From Clostridium acidisoli DSM 12555 (GTDB taxonomy: Bacteria; Bacillota; Clostridia; Clostridiales; Clostridiaceae), in NCBI RefSeq assembly GCF_900176305.1, contig NZ_FWXH01000007.1, positions 1-64,000 of the forward strand: a stretch of 64,000 bases of DNA, in the 5' to 3' direction. Position numbers and translations under genes: made by a program. Each line of letters opens with the position of its first letter. Position 1 is the first letter of the stretch. Shown here in pieces: positions 35,727 through 45,157 of this stretch. Below the pieces are notes generated by a model. The model did no database searches, was not told where the DNA came from, and saw only the letters and a list, made by a program, of their open reading frames with translations.

Positions 35727-36100
35727 TCGTTACAACCTACATACATATTTACACACCCATTAATAATCTTTCAACTATTAAAGAGCATCTCAACACATAT
35801 ATAAATCTTGGCTCGACTGTATAAAATACTTTAAAAACTATATAAAATCTTTCGACCTTATATAACCTTTATATATTAAAAATTAATATAATAAGCAATC
35901 TATACAGTCTCAGCTCGACTATTATACATAACTACAAACCACGTATACACCTTTGTGGCATATAAATAGCTATACGCCACATATAATAATCTTCCTCCGG
36001 CATATAAACAGCATTTTCATACCATTTATACACCTTATGTCGAATATTTTACAACCTATTTTTTTATAAATCACAAAATACTCTTCGCACAACAAATTTA
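35727..36100. repeat. Degenerate ~40-bp tandem repeat tract without a gene
   Basis: About eight or nine imperfect units, 38-51 bp apart, can be aligned by eye. Each opens with a form of ATCTTTCGACNTATATAA (examples near 35768, 35806, 35848, 35950, 35988) and ends in TATAAATC or TATACACC. Minus-strand fragments repeat every 12-14 codons (LYKVERFYIVFK, VFYTVEPRFIYVLR) but are broken by stops. It is probably a decayed repeat gene or simple-repeat expansion. Nothing else is recognisable between 35701 and 36296 except a weak promoter-like TTGATA/TAATAT near 36183-36212. Confidence 0.5.
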
Positions 36101-36296
36101 AATCCTCTTTACGTTATTTATGATAACCAAATTGAAAAATTTTATTCCATAATTAAAAAAAATCTTTATAATTAAAAAAATGTGTTGATATATAGCGTTT
36201 ATTGCGGATAATATATAGGTATGAAATAATTTATATATTATAAATTTTTAAAATACAAAAATTTGGTAATAATTAATTATAATGAGGGGTGTTAAA

Positions 36297-36842
36297 ATGG
36301 AATTAAGTGATAAAAGTATTATAGTTCTCGCAGAAGATGGGTTTGAAGATATGGAGGCTATTTATCCTATTTTAAGATTAAGAGAAGAGGGTATAAAGAT
36401 AACTGTAGTTGGAACGGGAAACAAAGATAGTTATACAGGAGAACATGGATATACTTTAGATGTAGATGATTACCCAAGTGCTGTTAATCCAGAAGAATAC
36501 GATGGAATTATTATACCGGGTGGTTTATCAGCATATAAACTTAGAAGCAACATATATATAAAAGATATTGTCTCTAAAATCAGTTGTAGCAAAAAACTTG
36601 TTGGTTGTACAGGACTTGGAGCTGCAGTTTTAATTTCTGCAAAAGTTATAAGCGGATATCAGATAACTTGTCCAGAAGAGATTGTTGACGATATAATAAA
36701 TGCAGGTGGTGATTATACCAACATTGGAAATTACGTTGATAATAATTTAATAAGTGCAAAAATACCAGGAAATTTGCCACAATTTATGAATAATATATTT
36801 GAATTTTTAAGCAGTGAAAGTGGTGAATTAACAAATAAGTAA
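36297..36842 (+). CDS. DJ-1/PfpI family protein
   Basis: About 181 residues from ATG 36297 with GAGGGGTG upstream. Rossmann-like class I glutamine amidotransferase fold: SIIVLAEDGFEDMEAIYPI at the N-terminus gives the conserved Glu, YDGIIIPGGLSAYKLRS follows, and the nucleophile-elbow Cys sits in LVGCTGLGAAVL near residue 104. Family members are glyoxalases, deglycases or chaperones; the exact activity is not predictable. The DUF488 gene follows after 18 bp and is probably co-transcribed. Confidence 0.88.
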   Translation: MELSDKSIIVLAEDGFEDMEAIYPILRLREEGIKITVVGTGNKDSYTGEHGYTLDVDDYPSAVNPEEYDGIIIPGGLSAYKLRSNIYIKDIVSKISCSKKLVGCTGLGAAVLISAKVISGYQITCPEEIVDDIINAGGDYTNIGNYVDNNLISAKIPGNLPQFMNNIFEFLSSESGELTNK

Positions 36843-36860
36843 AGGAAGAAAAAATAGTTT

Positions 36861-37478
36861 ATGGGAAAGATATGTTACAGTGTTAACTATGTAAATAGAA
36901 ATTTGGATCAATTTATTAATTTATTAAAAAAGTATCAAATTAATTGCATTATAGATATAAGAGAAAATCATAATATTGAACAAATATATTCTTCGTTTAA
37001 AAGAGAAAGCATAAAAAAAAGTCTTAATAACATTGGCATTTATTATATAGATATGAATAGAGAGTTTAGCTTAAAAAATGGTAAATATTCCTTTGATGAT
37101 ATTGTGGTTAATTTGGATTATAAAAGAGGAATTGAAAGAATTATATCAGGAATAGATAAAGGATATAAAATAGGATTATTGTGTGAGGAAAATACAACAA
37201 AAAATTATGGTAAAGCAAGTTTCGTTGCATATGGACTTAAAAAAAATGATGTTTATGTAGAAAATATTATTGATGAAGAGCATGTAAAGTCTCAAAAAGA
37301 AATTGAAGAAACTTTTATGAAAGTATATAAGATTAAGTTAATTAAAAAAGTAGCAGAATTGTCAATAAGCAATATAATGAAAAACATTGATTTAGATATG
37401 GATGAATCAGACTTTAAGGCAGAAATGCTAGAAGAAAGTTATGAAATTAATTATAAGCTTCTTCTAGAAGCATTATGA
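36861..37478 (+). CDS. DUF488 family protein
   Basis: About 205 residues, AAAGGAAG upstream. The N-terminal half has the DUF488 layout: YSVNYVNRNLDQFINLLKKY then IIDIRENHN (Asp-x-Arg pair) and later KIGLLCEENTTKNYGKA, in which the family's Cys is kept. The last ~60 residues are a helical acidic extension. Function unknown. Confidence 0.8.
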   Translation: MGKICYSVNYVNRNLDQFINLLKKYQINCIIDIRENHNIEQIYSSFKRESIKKSLNNIGIYYIDMNREFSLKNGKYSFDDIVVNLDYKRGIERIISGIDKGYKIGLLCEENTTKNYGKASFVAYGLKKNDVYVENIIDEEHVKSQKEIEETFMKVYKIKLIKKVAELSISNIMKNIDLDMDESDFKAEMLEESYEINYKLLLEAL

Positions 37479-37522
37479 AATTGTAAAGTCATGATGTTTT
37501 TTATTTCATAATAGTTGATATG

Positions 37523-37968
37523 GGTGAAGGGTTTTCACCTATGCTTCGCGGTGAAAAGGTGAAGGGTGGCTAAAGCGAGGTGAAGGGTTTGACGGACGCT
37601 TTGCTGGTCAAAGGTGATATTTTTTCCGTGGGAAAAAGCTATGGATGATTTTTCTACGCTATGCTGCGAAAAATCTTTTAACTTAAAATTATCCCATGAC
37701 TACCATACCGTAACACTAAAATCTTTTTTAAAGTGTGGGATAACGGCTGCTACGTCTCTTTGTATAGTAATAAAAACTTAAGTAGATAAGGTTACATCTA
37801 AGAACAAAACCTATGGTTAAAACATGTATTAGAGTTATCTTTATATATTAAGGCACATTAATTTATTATTTTTCTGACGTAGGAGGAAAAATTTCCTTAT
37901 CCTTTATGGATTTATCCATAAAACCTTCACCTTTTATCCGAGCAACGCAATCGTTAAAACCCTTCACT
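37523..37968. repeat. Mosaic intergenic repeat with inverted ends, copy B
   Basis: A 446-bp non-coding element inverted relative to copy A at 5211-5527. On the minus strand it has the same outline: AGTGAAGGGTTTT end, TATGGATAAATCCATA palindrome (37905-37920), AAGGAAATTTTTCCT, AAAAATAATAAATT, a hairpin of arms GATTTTTC/GAAAAATC (37647-37675, about 40 bases identical to copy A), and GGTGAAAACCCTTCACCC end. Relative to A it has extra hairpin modules, each beside a duplicated GTGAAGGGTT-type sequence (37560-37612 and 37920-37965). It fills the gap between the DUF488 and threonine aldolase genes; no ORF is evident. Confidence 0.85.
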
Positions 37969-38005
37969 TTATTTCTAAGTTTCTTTATGTTAAAAATAAA
38001 TCAAA

Positions 38006-39034
38006 TTACAGTAAGTCTTTAAGACATTTAACTACATACATAACGTCTTCCTTCTTAACCCAATAATTAGTAACAAATCGCATTTCTCCGTCTTCTTCAC
38101 CATTTATTTTTATTCCTTTTTCTAAAAGTGCGGATACAATAACATCACTTTTTAAAGGTGTATCTTTAATTGAGAAAAATACCATATTTATATGTATGTC
38201 ATCTTGTCTAACCTTAATCCCAGGTATTTTTGATAATTCCGTTCCTAGAAATAAGGCATTTTCGTGATCATTAGTTAAATTTTCTCTCATATCCTTTAAA
38301 GCTACAAGTCCAGCAGCAGCTAAAAAACCAGCTTGGCGAAGACCACCACCCATAAGTTTTCGCTTTTTTTTAGCTTTTTTAATAAAATCATTAGTTCCAG
38401 CTAAAATTGAACCTACAGGAGCACATAAACCTTTTGAAAGGCAGAACATAACAGAATCGCAATTTCTTGTTAGTTCCTTTACATCTATATTTAAATAGGA
38501 AGCTGCATTAAAAAGTCTTGCACCATCTAAATGCACAGGAATGTTGTTTTCTTTAGCAATAGTGTAAATTTCTCTCATGTTGCTTAAAGGAATAACACGG
38601 CCATTTGAGTGAGCATTTTCAAGGCATATTAAACCTGTACTTGGAAAATGGATATCATCTTCACCAGATCTTATTTTGCTTTTTATATTTTCAGGGTTAA
38701 GTTCACCTTTATTGCTCCTTAGTGTCCTTAATTGTACTCCAGCAATTACTGAAGATGCACCAACTTCATGCATGACTATATGGCAGTCCTCTCCAAGGAT
38801 CACTTCATCACCGCGATTACAGTGGGTAAAAAGAGAAAGCTGATTTCCGAAGGTTCCGCTTGGTACGAATATGGCAGCTTCTTTGTTAACAAGTTTTGCA
38901 GCGAAGGCTTCTAATTCTTTCATTGTAGGATCATCGTCATAAACATCATCACCAACAACAGCCTTAAACATAACTTCTCTCATTTTATCTGTAGGTGCAG
39001 TAACTGTATCACTTCTTAAATCAATATACTTCAT
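38006..39034 (-). CDS. ltaE: Low-specificity L-threonine aldolase
   Basis: About 342 residues, AAGGAG upstream on the minus strand. PLP-dependent fold type I enzyme that splits threonine to glycine and acetaldehyde. Motifs: IDLRSDTVTAPTDKMREVM at the N-terminus, FVPSGTFGNQLSL, GEDCHI, HLDGARLFNA, and MFCLSKGLCAPVGS with the PLP lysine. Divergent from the esterase-like gene at 39193. Confidence 0.93.
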   Translation of the reverse strand: MKYIDLRSDTVTAPTDKMREVMFKAVVGDDVYDDDPTMKELEAFAAKLVNKEAAIFVPSGTFGNQLSLFTHCNRGDEVILGEDCHIVMHEVGASSVIAGVQLRTLRSNKGELNPENIKSKIRSGEDDIHFPSTGLICLENAHSNGRVIPLSNMREIYTIAKENNIPVHLDGARLFNAASYLNIDVKELTRNCDSVMFCLSKGLCAPVGSILAGTNDFIKKAKKKRKLMGGGLRQAGFLAAAGLVALKDMRENLTNDHENALFLGTELSKIPGIKVRQDDIHINMVFFSIKDTPLKSDVIVSALLEKGIKINGEEDGEMRFVTNYWVKKEDVMYVVKCLKDLL

Positions 39035-39145
39035 TTTGTCAAAACTCCTTCTTAAAAATAATTTGAAATATTTTTATAATTAATTAAAACATTGCTTTAT
39101 AAGAAGATTATAATATATTTATCAGTTAAATAAAATCACAGTTTG

Positions 39146-39174
39146 TTGTAAACTATAATTTTAGCTCATATAAT
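39146..39174 (+). promoter_or_regulatory. Probable sigma-A promoter of the esterase/YhaON group
   Basis: TTGTAA (39146-39151) and TATAAT (39169-39174) are 17 bp apart, just before the ribosome site GGGGG at 39181. Confidence 0.6.
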
Positions 39175-39192
39175 AAAATTGGGGGTATTAAT

Positions 39193-40167
39193 ATGAGGTT
39201 TGTAGAAAATTTTAACAGTGATTTGGGGAAGCTTATTGGAGACAATACATCAAATTTAAGGGTTAAAGAAAATATACCTTTAGATTTAAAAATTGTTTCA
39301 GAAAAGGAATGTGAATTTTACAACAGAAAACTATTAAGGTATAGGATTTCTAAAGATGAATATGCAGATGCTTATGTCTTATTTCCAAAAGGATTTAATG
39401 GAGAATTAGGAGGAGTATTAGCTATTCACGGAGAAGGAAGAGAGCATTCATATAAAGTTGGAAAAAGTTCTTTAGCTATAGAAAATAAAGATAATCATCT
39501 AGCTTTAGGCGCAGAAATTTGTAAAAAAGGTAATGTTGTTATTTGTCCAGACAGATTTCCATATGAAAGCAGAAGTTTAGAAACAAATGAAGATTCCTCG
39601 CTAGAGAAAACTGATTATTATAGAATGTTAGTATGCAATAAATTATTGTATAATGGAGTAACAGAACTTGGAAAAGAATTAAAGGAAATGATTATAGCCG
39701 TAGATGTTTTGAGTAGCTTCAAAGAGGTTAATAATAATAAAATCAGTGTTATTGGATTATCTGAAGGTGGATTTTTAGCAGCAATGATTTTATATCTTGA
39801 CCATAGAATAAAGTCAGGCTGCGCTATTAATATTGGGTACATGTTAAATGAAAGCAAAAAAGACATATCAAAACGAAAGAGAAATATATGTGATATGTTT
39901 TTAGCTATATCAGAAAATAAAAACATAAATGACGGACTTTCTGATGTTTTAGCTAGCATAGCACCTAAGCCATTTATATGGCTTGAAAATGAAAACAATG
40001 TATCAAAGAGAGAAGTAGACAGTATATGTGAAAAAGCAAAAGAAGTTTATTTAAACATGAGGGTTCCAAATAAATTTGTAAGTATAATTTATGTTAGCTC
40101 TATGTTTTTACCTAATGATATAAAGGAAAAAGCTTATCATTGGTTAGATAAATGGATGAAATTTTAA
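39193..40167 (+). CDS. Alpha/beta-hydrolase (dienelactone hydrolase/esterase-like)
   Basis: About 324 residues, GGGGG before ATG 39193. The oxyanion strand reads GGVLAIHGEGREHS, then VVICPDRFPYESRS, and the nucleophile elbow is VIGLSEGGFLAA (G-x-S-x-G, Ser near residue 196). This resembles the acetyl-xylan-esterase/dienelactone hydrolase branch. No signal peptide. The substrate is unknown. The next gene starts 19 bp later, so co-transcription is likely. Confidence 0.78.
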   Translation: MRFVENFNSDLGKLIGDNTSNLRVKENIPLDLKIVSEKECEFYNRKLLRYRISKDEYADAYVLFPKGFNGELGGVLAIHGEGREHSYKVGKSSLAIENKDNHLALGAEICKKGNVVICPDRFPYESRSLETNEDSSLEKTDYYRMLVCNKLLYNGVTELGKELKEMIIAVDVLSSFKEVNNNKISVIGLSEGGFLAAMILYLDHRIKSGCAINIGYMLNESKKDISKRKRNICDMFLAISENKNINDGLSDVLASIAPKPFIWLENENNVSKREVDSICEKAKEVYLNMRVPNKFVSIIYVSSMFLPNDIKEKAYHWLDKWMKF

Positions 40168-40186
40168 GTAGAGGTTGTGATTTTAA

Positions 40187-41536
40187 TTGACTTTTCCTAT
40201 TAAGTTTATACATGCAGCGGATATTCACCTTGGAAGTATGCTAAATGTTAGCAATGAAAATATAACTAATGAATTTAATATATTTAACGATGGAGTTTAC
40301 GAGGCATTTAAAACAATAATTGATTATGCAATTATGTATAAGGTTGATTTTTTACTTATAAGTGGTGACTTATATGATAGAGATTCAATTTCTATACGTG
40401 CTAATAATTTTTTTATACATCAATGTGAGAGACTTTTAAAGGAAAACATAAAGGTTTTTATAATTGCAGGTAATCATGATTCATTTATAAGCAAAAAAGA
40501 ATTATTTGCAATTCCGTCTAATGTATTTATATGTGAAAGCGAGAGTATAAGTCAATTTGAAGTTAGAAATGATAAATCAGAAGTAATAGCCAGAATATGT
40601 GGACAATCATATAGGGGGAAGGCAGATAGTAGAAAAATGTACAGTCACTATAATCCTCCTAAAGATGGTATATACAATATTGCATTGCTACATACAGAAA
40701 TGGAATCAAAAAGCTTAAATTATGTACCTTGTTCACTTGATAATCTGAAAGCTAACGAAAAAATTGATTATTGGGCACTTGGTCATATACATAAAGCTAA
40801 TGTGCTTAATGCAGAAAAACCAACCATAGCATTTTCGGGAGTTATTCAAGGTAGAGATATTGGTGAAAATGGAATGAAAGGATGTATTTTAGTAGAGGTT
40901 AATGAAACAGGAAATACAGATGTGAAATTTTTACCAACCTCTAAAGTTATATGGAATAAAATAGAAGTGGATATAAATAAGGATTCAGGGGATATTCCTA
41001 AAAATTTAACAGAGCTTATAAATTTAATTGAAAACAAAGCTAAGGTTTTAATACAAACAAAACTTAAAATTCCAAATGGATTTAAATATGAAGAAAATTT
41101 GGAAACCACAATTACAGGATATTCAATAAGATGGGTTATAACCGGAAAAGGAAAATTAAAAGATATTTTTGATGAAAGTACAGACGATATAGAAGAAATA
41201 ATAATTGAAGAATTAAATTCAAGACTTATGAAAATAAGTCCTTTTGTATATACAGATTCTATTGATGTAAGACTTGAAAATTCATTTGAAGAGTATGAAG
41301 ATTTAATTAATAACAATGCTACATTAAAAAAACTATCTGAAGTTATTGAAAAGATAGATGAAAATAGTGAATTTAAAAAAAATATTATTGAAAGTTTTGG
41401 TCAGGTTTGGGAGAAGGAATTTGATATAGAAAATATAAACAATTTTAAGGCTCAATTAGAGGACGAAGATTTCAAAAAAATTTTGAATAATGCAAGGCAG
41501 CGTATAGTTACGAGATTCATAAAGGAGAATAGGTAG
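40187..41536 (+). CDS. yhaO: SbcD/Mre11-like DNA exonuclease, YhaO type
   Basis: About 449 residues from TTG 40187 with AGAGGT upstream; no other start fits before the first motif. The metallophosphoesterase metal ligands are HAADIHLGS (residues ~9-17), SGDLYDRD, AGNHDSF and ALGHIHKA. The C-terminal part is longer and different from classical SbcD, as in YhaO. It forms a nuclease complex with the ATPase encoded immediately downstream (0 bp gap). Confidence 0.88.
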   Translation: MTFPIKFIHAADIHLGSMLNVSNENITNEFNIFNDGVYEAFKTIIDYAIMYKVDFLLISGDLYDRDSISIRANNFFIHQCERLLKENIKVFIIAGNHDSFISKKELFAIPSNVFICESESISQFEVRNDKSEVIARICGQSYRGKADSRKMYSHYNPPKDGIYNIALLHTEMESKSLNYVPCSLDNLKANEKIDYWALGHIHKANVLNAEKPTIAFSGVIQGRDIGENGMKGCILVEVNETGNTDVKFLPTSKVIWNKIEVDINKDSGDIPKNLTELINLIENKAKVLIQTKLKIPNGFKYEENLETTITGYSIRWVITGKGKLKDIFDESTDDIEEIIIEELNSRLMKISPFVYTDSIDVRLENSFEEYEDLINNNATLKKLSEVIEKIDENSEFKKNIIESFGQVWEKEFDIENINNFKAQLEDEDFKKILNNARQRIVTRFIKENR

Positions 41537-44326
41537 ATGCATATTAAAAACTTATATATAAGAGATTTTGGCATATATAGGAATGTAAATTTAAACAATA
41601 TTTCCTCGGAAATTGTGGTTATCGGAGGTAATAACAGAGCTGGTAAATCCACATTGCTAAATCTTTTGAGATATTTTCCTTATGGTTTTTCTAAAGCTAC
41701 AGACATTCCACCATGTAGTGTGGAATACGGGGTGGAATGTGAATTTTTAGATGAGAATAATAAAAAAATCACCGCAAAGATTAATGGATATGCAAAACCA
41801 CATATTTATAATGAGTCTACTTATGAAAAAATAGGTGATATATATGATGAGGTTGATTCATTTACCTACAAAGAATTATTTACAATATCTTTAGATGAAC
41901 TCAAAAATGCAGAGGGAGCAGATGAAAAACTTCAAGCAGTACTTTTAGGAGCAGGCCTTAAAGATGCTATTTTTATCCCTAAGATTATTTCACAGTTTGA
42001 AAAAGAAGCCGAAAAGATTGGTGGGAAAAATGGAAATCCTAAAACTAAACTTTTTAAAGAGAGTTTTAATGAGATTTCAGAAGGAATTGTACTTAAAGAC
42101 AGAGCTATAAATGAAGTGACTCAATATAACAAGTGTGAAGAAAAACTTAAATCCGTTGAGAATAGCATAATAGAATTTGAAGATCAAATAGGAACAATAG
42201 AAGATGAAATCTTATTGATGGAAATTTTGATGGCAAATTATGAAACTTATAAGGAAATTGAAAAACTTACAGTAGTAATGGAGAATGAACAAAATAAGAA
42301 GACATATGATTATATTGAAGAAAAAAAAATTAATCTTGAAGCATGTTTAAATTTAAAAGATGAATATAGTGAAGCAATTGATAAATATGAAAAAGCCGCC
42401 ATAAATTTTTTTAAAGGTAAGGAGTTTCAAGAAACAAAACTTAAAGTTTTTGATATGTATGGAAAAGAAATTAGAGACAAGGAGCTTATAATAGCTGGTC
42501 TTACGCAAAAGATAGAAAACTATAGGGAAACACTTAAGAACTGTAAAGTAAAAAAACAGGAAATACTAATTGATATTGTAGATGTTAATGTGGATTGGAG
42601 TGATGACTTTACAAAGATATTAGAAATTAATACAGAAGAAATCCCATATATAGAATTATGTGAAAATGTTGATGAATTAAAAAACATTGAAAATAAAATA
42701 AATGATAAGAAGACTTATATAGAGGAACTTGAAGAAAAATATACGGGATTAAGAAACAATTCAAAACTAGATAGCAACTTTATGAAATACATAGCAATAA
42801 TAGTTGTGTTTTTAATTTTAGGGTTTATAGTGTACAACCAAAATAAAGTTTTTGGTGCATTGATAGGTATAAGTGGCATAGTTGTAACTTCCATTTATAT
42901 TATAACTTCAAGTAGTCATAGATTTAATGGTGAAGATGTTAATTCTGTAGAGACTGAACTTAACAATAAGAAAAGGGAATTAATAGGTCTTGAAAAAACA
43001 AGAGGGAATTTAGCTGAAATTACTAACAATTATAAACATATATTAAAGCTTAGTTTAGACGTACCATCTTCAAGTATAAAAAGTTATTTTGTTTTAGTTA
43101 GAAATTTAAAAAATAAGGTTTTGCACTTAAAATATGAAGTAGATAATATGTGTGAAATGGAAGAAAGCATAAATATAGAACTTGAAAATCTTTTGAAATT
43201 TCTTTTGAAGTTTAATGCTTGGATAGAAATAGAGTCTATAAGGCGAAGTAACAAATTAATAGAAAACAGTGAATACTATTTTTCTAAGTTAGAAGATTTA
43301 AGTTTAATCCTCTGTGAATATGAAAAGTTAAGTGAGATAAAAACTTCAAAAAGAATAATTGAAGAAAAGATTAAAAATCAGATTAAATTAAAAGTAGAAG
43401 GAGAAATTTTATCAAAACTTAATGAAACTATAGAAGAGTGCAAAATTTATAACAAATATAAAGATGAAAAAAATAAATATGAAAATTTAATTTATCGGTT
43501 AATGCATGCTTTAAGTATGGAGAGAATAAAAAAAATATTGTTAAAAGAAGATAAAAATATTGAACTTGTGGATGCTTTTAACAATATGGTCCACAATTAT
43601 ATGAGTGTAGATGAAGTAGAGAAAAACGCTTATAAACTAAAAGCAAAATTAGAAGAGAACATAGAATTTCTTAATAAACTTAAGGATGAAAAAATAACAT
43701 TAAAACAGGAAATAAAAAATTTATATAGTAGTGAAGATATAATAAAAGCTCATAACAAAATTGAAAAAGGTAGACATAAACTTAAAGGAATAGCAATGGA
43801 ATATGCTATAAATAGAGCGGCGGAATTTATGCTTAAGTATTTACAAAAAGATTTCATGGATAATGCAGAAAAAACAATATTAAAGGGAACAGGGGATTTT
43901 TTAAGCAATATAACTAACGGAGAAATAAAGCAAATATTGGCAGGTGATGATCTTACAAAGGTGGATTTTAAGACCATAGATAAAAATGGAATTTTAAAGG
44001 ATAGTTCTAAGGAATTAAGCAGAGGAACTAAAGAACAACTTTTTTTATCTGTAAGGCTCAGCAGGATTAGTGAAATTCACTCTAAATTGCCAATTATAAT
44101 TGATGATTCATTAGTTAATTTTGATAGTAGACATTTATACAACTCAATAAAATTAATCAATGACATGTCTAAACATAATCAAATATTTTTCTTAACCTGT
44201 CATCCAGAAGTTATACAAACAATTTATAAGATAAATAAAAAAGCACAATTTTTTAAGCTTGAGGAAGGTAACTTTTATTTAAATACAGCTAACCAGCTTA
44301 TAAATCATCTATCTTTAGATACATAA
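41537..44326 (+). CDS. yhaN: SbcC/Rad50-like ATPase with membrane-spanning insert, YhaN type
   Basis: About 929 residues, AAGGAG before ATG 41537. Walker A is GGNNRAGKST near residue 30; long coiled coils follow. A hydrophobic pair at ~415-460 (YIAIIVVFLILGFIVY, then a second helix IVVTSIYIITSS) interrupts the coil, as in Bacillus YhaN. The signature-like SRGTKEQLFLSVRL and Walker B PIIIDDSLVNFD are near the C-terminus. Together with the YhaO-like nuclease it probably acts on DNA ends at the membrane. Confidence 0.88.
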   Translation: MHIKNLYIRDFGIYRNVNLNNISSEIVVIGGNNRAGKSTLLNLLRYFPYGFSKATDIPPCSVEYGVECEFLDENNKKITAKINGYAKPHIYNESTYEKIGDIYDEVDSFTYKELFTISLDELKNAEGADEKLQAVLLGAGLKDAIFIPKIISQFEKEAEKIGGKNGNPKTKLFKESFNEISEGIVLKDRAINEVTQYNKCEEKLKSVENSIIEFEDQIGTIEDEILLMEILMANYETYKEIEKLTVVMENEQNKKTYDYIEEKKINLEACLNLKDEYSEAIDKYEKAAINFFKGKEFQETKLKVFDMYGKEIRDKELIIAGLTQKIENYRETLKNCKVKKQEILIDIVDVNVDWSDDFTKILEINTEEIPYIELCENVDELKNIENKINDKKTYIEELEEKYTGLRNNSKLDSNFMKYIAIIVVFLILGFIVYNQNKVFGALIGISGIVVTSIYIITSSSHRFNGEDVNSVETELNNKKRELIGLEKTRGNLAEITNNYKHILKLSLDVPSSSIKSYFVLVRNLKNKVLHLKYEVDNMCEMEESINIELENLLKFLLKFNAWIEIESIRRSNKLIENSEYYFSKLEDLSLILCEYEKLSEIKTSKRIIEEKIKNQIKLKVEGEILSKLNETIEECKIYNKYKDEKNKYENLIYRLMHALSMERIKKILLKEDKNIELVDAFNNMVHNYMSVDEVEKNAYKLKAKLEENIEFLNKLKDEKITLKQEIKNLYSSEDIIKAHNKIEKGRHKLKGIAMEYAINRAAEFMLKYLQKDFMDNAEKTILKGTGDFLSNITNGEIKQILAGDDLTKVDFKTIDKNGILKDSSKELSRGTKEQLFLSVRLSRISEIHSKLPIIIDDSLVNFDSRHLYNSIKLINDMSKHNQIFFLTCHPEVIQTIYKINKKAQFFKLEEGNFYLNTANQLINHLSLDT

Positions 44327-44351
44327 AATTAAAATACAAGGAGGCGACAAA

Positions 44352-45134
44352 GTGAAACATATTAAAACAGCAGCAATAATAATCGCGTATTTAGTTATAT
44401 ATTATGCACTTCAAATTGTAGATTTTATCGTTTTGGATATACAAGCTATATTTAAGGGCTTGAATCAAACACAAGCTGTAGACTATATGAACAAAAACAT
44501 GGCATTTGTTCTAATACCAGCAATGATAATATCCTTTATTATATATTTCTTCATATTAAGAGCAAGAGGTAAGAATCTTCTTAAGATATGCAAACCGAAA
44601 AAGGTGAAAGTAAAAAATATAATGTTGATAATCCTTATTGTAGTAGGGTATAGCCTCACATTGTCCGCAGTATCGTTATATGTTGTAAAATACTTTCCGT
44701 CATACAATGATACAGCTAAAACTATAAGCAGTACGATGTCCTCATGGATAGGAATAACAGCAGTAGTTATATTAGCACCAATATTTGAAGAAATAATGTT
44801 TAGAGGGATTATTTTAACAGAAATAAGTGATAATATAAAAATTGTTCCAGCAGTAATAATTCAAGCAATTATTTTTGGAATATACCATATGAATATTTTT
44901 CAAGGCCTGTATGCATCTATTTTAGGGCTTGTTTTAGGATATGTATGCGTTAAGACTAAAACAATAGTCGGTTCTATAACGGGACATATAACGTTTAATA
45001 TATGTGGCACTTTTGTTTTTCCTATACTTTTAAGTTATACGAGTAGATATGGCATAGGGTATATTATACTTGGAATAATAATATTGTGTGGAGCAACATT
45101 TTATTTTAACAAAACAGTAGAGGTTAGTAATTAA
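44352..45134 (+). CDS. CPBP family intramembrane glutamic protease
   Basis: About 260 residues from GTG 44352 with AAGGAGGCGA upstream. Seven or eight hydrophobic helices. The CPBP (Abi/CAAX) motifs are APIFEEIMFRG (EExxxR) and FGIYHMNIFQG (FxxxH-type), with a last polar helix HITFNICG. Such proteases process membrane peptides or act in bacteriocin self-immunity. It follows the yhaN gene by 25 bp but a functional link is not evident. Confidence 0.88.
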   Translation: MKHIKTAAIIIAYLVIYYALQIVDFIVLDIQAIFKGLNQTQAVDYMNKNMAFVLIPAMIISFIIYFFILRARGKNLLKICKPKKVKVKNIMLIILIVVGYSLTLSAVSLYVVKYFPSYNDTAKTISSTMSSWIGITAVVILAPIFEEIMFRGIILTEISDNIKIVPAVIIQAIIFGIYHMNIFQGLYASILGLVLGYVCVKTKTIVGSITGHITFNICGTFVFPILLSYTSRYGIGYIILGIIILCGATFYFNKTVEVSN

Positions 45135-45157
45135 GTATAGATTGCAAAGCACGGCAT

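Noticed and set aside
35727-36100. CRISPR array
   Set aside because: Units are degenerate, contiguous and of variable length, with no identical repeats separated by unique spacers and no cas genes in the window.
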